From Verrucomicrobiales bacterium (lineage in GTDB: Bacteria; Verrucomicrobiota; Verrucomicrobiia; Verrucomicrobiales; DEV007), in NCBI GenBank assembly GCA_013003335.1, contig JABDJT010000165.1, forward strand, positions 1 through 11,919: a stretch of 11,919 bases of DNA. The letters run 5' to 3'. A program made the position numbers and the translations under genes. Every line of letters begins with the position of its first letter. Positions within the stretch are counted from its first letter, which is position 1. This document shows positions 9,775 to 11,919 of the stretch, piece after piece. Below the pieces are notes generated by a model that saw only the letters and a list, made by a program, of their open reading frames with translations, ran no database searches and was not told the DNA's origin.

Positions 9775-11082
9775 TCAACTCAGCTTCCAGTCGCCGCGCA
9801 TCGGTTCGCCGATCTGCTCGTTGGCTTCCCCGTCGTCGATGAATTTCTCGGCTTTCGGATCCCAGTTCAATTCACGGTCGAGGCGGTAGGCGATGTTGGT
9901 GAGGTGGCAGATGGAAGCGGACCGATGGCCGACTTCTTCGTGGCAAATGCATTTGCCGCGCTCTTTCACGTTCTGAATCCAGTTCGCCATGTGACTGATT
10001 CCATTCCGACCACCGGCGTTTTCGAGCTTGATATCCTTGTCGGTGATTGGCTTTTTCTCGCGAAGGTCGTTGGGAATGATTTCCAGCCGCCCGCGATCGA
10101 CAGAGATGATGCCACTGGTGCCGACCCAGGTCGTGCCTCCGGGGCCGCCGTGAATCATGCGGATTCCGTTTTCATAGATCAGTTCCATGCCCCGCTTGGC
10201 GTTCGGATCGGACGGTGGGACGAGCTTGACCGGGCCGGTGTCATCAGTGCCGAGCCCCCACTGGGCGATGTCGTAGTGGTGCGCCCCGAAATCCGCCACG
10301 CTGCCGCCGGCGTATTCGCGATAGCGTCGCCAGGCCGGAAAATGGCTGTGAATGCCTTTGGGGCAGAGAATTTCGTTGTAGCCGCGCTCTTCCGCCGGCC
10401 CAAGCCAGAGATCCCAGTTCGTGCCTTTGGGAATTTCTTCGGTCGGCAAATCGCACGGAATGCTCGGATCACCGATACCGATATTTACCGAAATGATTTG
10501 CCCGATCCGGCCGTTGCGAACGAGTTCCGCGGCGATGCGGAATTTTCCGTCATACTCGCTGCGCTGCTGGCTTCCGGTTTGGAAGACGACCTTGTTGTCC
10601 TGCACAGCTTTGACCATGGCGCGTCCTTCCTCGATCGTCCGGGAGATGGGTTTTTCGCAGTAGATGTCTTTGCCGGCTTTTGCGGCCTGGACCACTGGAA
10701 TGGCATGCCAGTGATCCGGCGTAACGACCATGACAGCGTCGATTTTTTCGTTGTTGATGATCTCGCGAAAATCTTCGTGAGTCGAAACGCCGTCGTAATT
10801 CGGCTCGTTGTTTAATTTCGAGTAGAAATCGTTGGCGATCTTTTTGCCGTTGTTTTTACGCTCTTCGACCACGTCGCACATCGCCACGATCTGGGTCTGC
10901 GGCATCCGCATGGCCTTGGTGAAATCCGACACACCCTGTTTCCCAACACCGATCACGCCGATCGTGATCCGGTCATTCGGGTGATCCTGCGCTTTGGAAA
11001 TCGAAACCGCCCCGGCAGCGGTTGTGAGGAGTGTGGTGGCGGTGGTTTGGTGAACAAAATGGCGTCGATTCATGACGCTCAT
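9775..11082 (-). CDS. Tat-exported Gfo/Idh/MocA family oxidoreductase
   Basis: NAD(P)-dependent oxidoreductase family acting on sugars, cyclitols or glycosides; the exact substrate is unknown. The 435 residues start with a twin-arginine signal: Arg6-Arg7 in MNRRHFVHQ, a hydrophobic Thr/Ala-rich stretch to about 27, then a likely cleavage before AQDHP. The Rossmann fold follows with IGVIGVGKQG (41-50) and the dinucleotide-domain motif CEKPISRTIEEG (142-153). ADFGAHHYDIAQWGLG (263-278) holds His268-His269, at the place of the family's catalytic His. Tat export fits a protein folded with its cofactor in the cytoplasm. Such Tat-linked members are frequent in Planctomycetes and Verrucomicrobia (general knowledge). 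The ATG at 11080-11082 has a weak GGAAG upstream; another ATG three codons in is possible. It lies 23 bases after the phosphofructokinase gene, so co-transcription is plausible. Confidence 0.93.
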   Translation of the reverse strand: MSVMNRRHFVHQTTATTLLTTAAGAVSISKAQDHPNDRITIGVIGVGKQGVSDFTKAMRMPQTQIVAMCDVVEERKNNGKKIANDFYSKLNNEPNYDGVSTHEDFREIINNEKIDAVMVVTPDHWHAIPVVQAAKAGKDIYCEKPISRTIEEGRAMVKAVQDNKVVFQTGSQQRSEYDGKFRIAAELVRNGRIGQIISVNIGIGDPSIPCDLPTEEIPKGTNWDLWLGPAEERGYNEILCPKGIHSHFPAWRRYREYAGGSVADFGAHHYDIAQWGLGTDDTGPVKLVPPSDPNAKRGMELIYENGIRMIHGGPGGTTWVGTSGIISVDRGRLEIIPNDLREKKPITDKDIKLENAGGRNGISHMANWIQNVKERGKCICHEEVGHRSASICHLTNIAYRLDRELNWDPKAEKFIDDGEANEQIGEPMRGDWKLS

Positions 11083-11105
11083 TCAATCACTTCCACGACC
11101 GGGAT

Positions 11106-11919
11106 TCAATCCCCGAAACAAATGCCGATCGCCCTGGCTGCGCCGACCACCTCGCCTTCGGGATCGACCAGGTTCAGGCTCTCGACGGCGTCGGCGATTT
11201 CCACGCAACCAACATGGTATTGCTGGTAGGACACCATCCGTCCAAACCGCCTGTCGCGAATCAACTCCACGGCTTTGACACCGAATCTGGTCGCGAGAAC
11301 GCGATCCAGGCTCGTGGGCGTTCCCCCACGCTGAAGATGGCCCAGGGTGACGCAGCGGCTCTCTTTGCCAGTCCGTTTCTGAATTTCCGCGGCAACCTGG
11401 TCGCCGATTCCTCCAAGCCGGTCCTCGCCCTGTTCCACGGTTTCATTTTTCACGAGTTCCCCGCCCTCAGGCTTCGCGCCTTCGGCCACCACGACAAGCG
11501 TACAATGGTTTCCGCTGGCTTCCCGTTCGCGAATGAAGTCAGCCACTTTTTCGTAGGAAAACGGGATCTCGGGTAGCAGGATGACTTCCGCGCCACCGCC
11601 AATCCCGCCGAACAGGGCGATCCAGCCAGCATGACGGCCCATGACTTCCACGACCATGGCCCGCTTGTGACTGGTGGCGGTCGTGTGAAGGCGGTCGAGA
11701 GCATCCACCACGACCTGGCAGGCGGAATCGAAACCGAAAGTCATCGCCGTCGCACTTAAGTCGTTGTCGATCGTTTTAGGGACGCCGACGACGGGAAATC
11801 CTTCCTGATGAAACTGAAGGGCGGTAGTCAGGGTGCCATCCCCGCCCACACAAATCAGCGCCTCGACTTCGAGATTTTTCAGCGTGTCGAAGGCCTGTTT
11901 CATCAGTTCGGCCGGGATC
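11106..11919 (-). CDS. pfkA: 6-phosphofructokinase, 5' end outside window
   Basis: Phosphorylates fructose 6-phosphate to fructose 1,6-bisphosphate in glycolysis. The 270 codons in the window read in from the right edge and lack the N-terminus with the first nucleotide-binding loop; the ATG at 11901-11903 is internal because the frame continues upstream (IPAEL). Visible motifs: CVGGDGTL, the active-site PKTIDND, VEVMGRHAGWIAL, PEIPF, VVVAEGAKPEGG, and the effector/substrate-side LGHLQRGGTPTSLDRVLATRFG. The Gly of GGDGT (codon 11835-11837) is typical of ATP-using enzymes, while the Lys of PKTIDND (11775-11777) is typical of PPi-using enzymes. This combination is known from ATP-dependent 'group III' enzymes such as those of actinobacteria, so ATP is the likelier donor. 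The stop codon lies in a weak palindrome (11099-11115). Confidence 0.94.
   Translation of the reverse strand, partial: IPAELMKQAFDTLKNLEVEALICVGGDGTLTTALQFHQEGFPVVGVPKTIDNDLSATAMTFGFDSACQVVVDALDRLHTTATSHKRAMVVEVMGRHAGWIALFGGIGGGAEVILLPEIPFSYEKVADFIREREASGNHCTLVVVAEGAKPEGGELVKNETVEQGEDRLGGIGDQVAAEIQKRTGKESRCVTLGHLQRGGTPTSLDRVLATRFGVKAVELIRDRRFGRMVSYQQYHVGCVEIADAVESLNLVDPEGEVVGAARAIGICFGD

Noticed and set aside
11099..11115. Palindrome CCGGGATTCAATCCCCG at the phosphofructokinase stop codon as a terminator
   Set aside because: The stem is only about five to six pairs with no following T-run, and the next gene starts 23 bases later on the same strand.

Overview
The window reads as chromosomal DNA of a Gram-negative, GC-rich bacterium, most likely a member of Verrucomicrobiota (PVC group). 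This is an inference from gene content, not from a marker gene. The supporting traits are a single-chain SecDF, the lipid A enzyme LpxI, a secreted formylglycine-type sulfatase, a Tat-exported Gfo/Idh/MocA oxidoreductase, a Lys-124-type phosphofructokinase, and almost no Shine-Dalgarno sequences. Nine of the ten genes lie on the minus strand; lpxI is the only plus-strand gene. No rRNA, tRNA, CRISPR array or insertion sequence was seen, and no stretch over 100 bases is without a gene.

Reading the minus strand from the right edge: the 3' part of a phosphofructokinase gene; a Tat-signal Gfo/Idh/MocA oxidoreductase 23 bases later; thiH and thiS, overlapping by ATGA (thiamine thiazole synthesis, but with no thiG beside them); a large secreted sulfatase with an extra C-terminal domain; hisC; and a small, AT-richer gene of unknown function. 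lpxI runs toward that small gene from the other side and diverges from tgt. The left third is the classic tgt-yajC-secD/F export cluster: tgt and yajC overlap by ATGA, and yajC is followed by a fused secDF that runs off the left edge.

The export cluster, lipid A synthesis, thiamine, histidine and glycolysis genes are housekeeping. The sulfatase and the exported oxidoreductase fit a life of degrading sulfated polysaccharides, with both enzymes acting outside the cytoplasm. Nothing in the window proves that they share a substrate.

The most notable non-coding signal is a short hairpin element found in three intergenic gaps: yajC/secDF, sulfatase/hisC (degenerate) and oxidoreductase/thiH. The best copy has 15 of 16 stem positions paired around a 3-base loop and ends six bases before the thiH start codon. 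Two copies touch the preceding gene's stop codon at exactly the same offset. This looks like a dispersed repeat family with a possible RNA role. Other points of interest are a Tgt zinc site that has lost two of its three usual cysteines, an unusual N-terminal extension and extra membrane segment in SecDF, and the low-GC orphan gene between lpxI and hisC.
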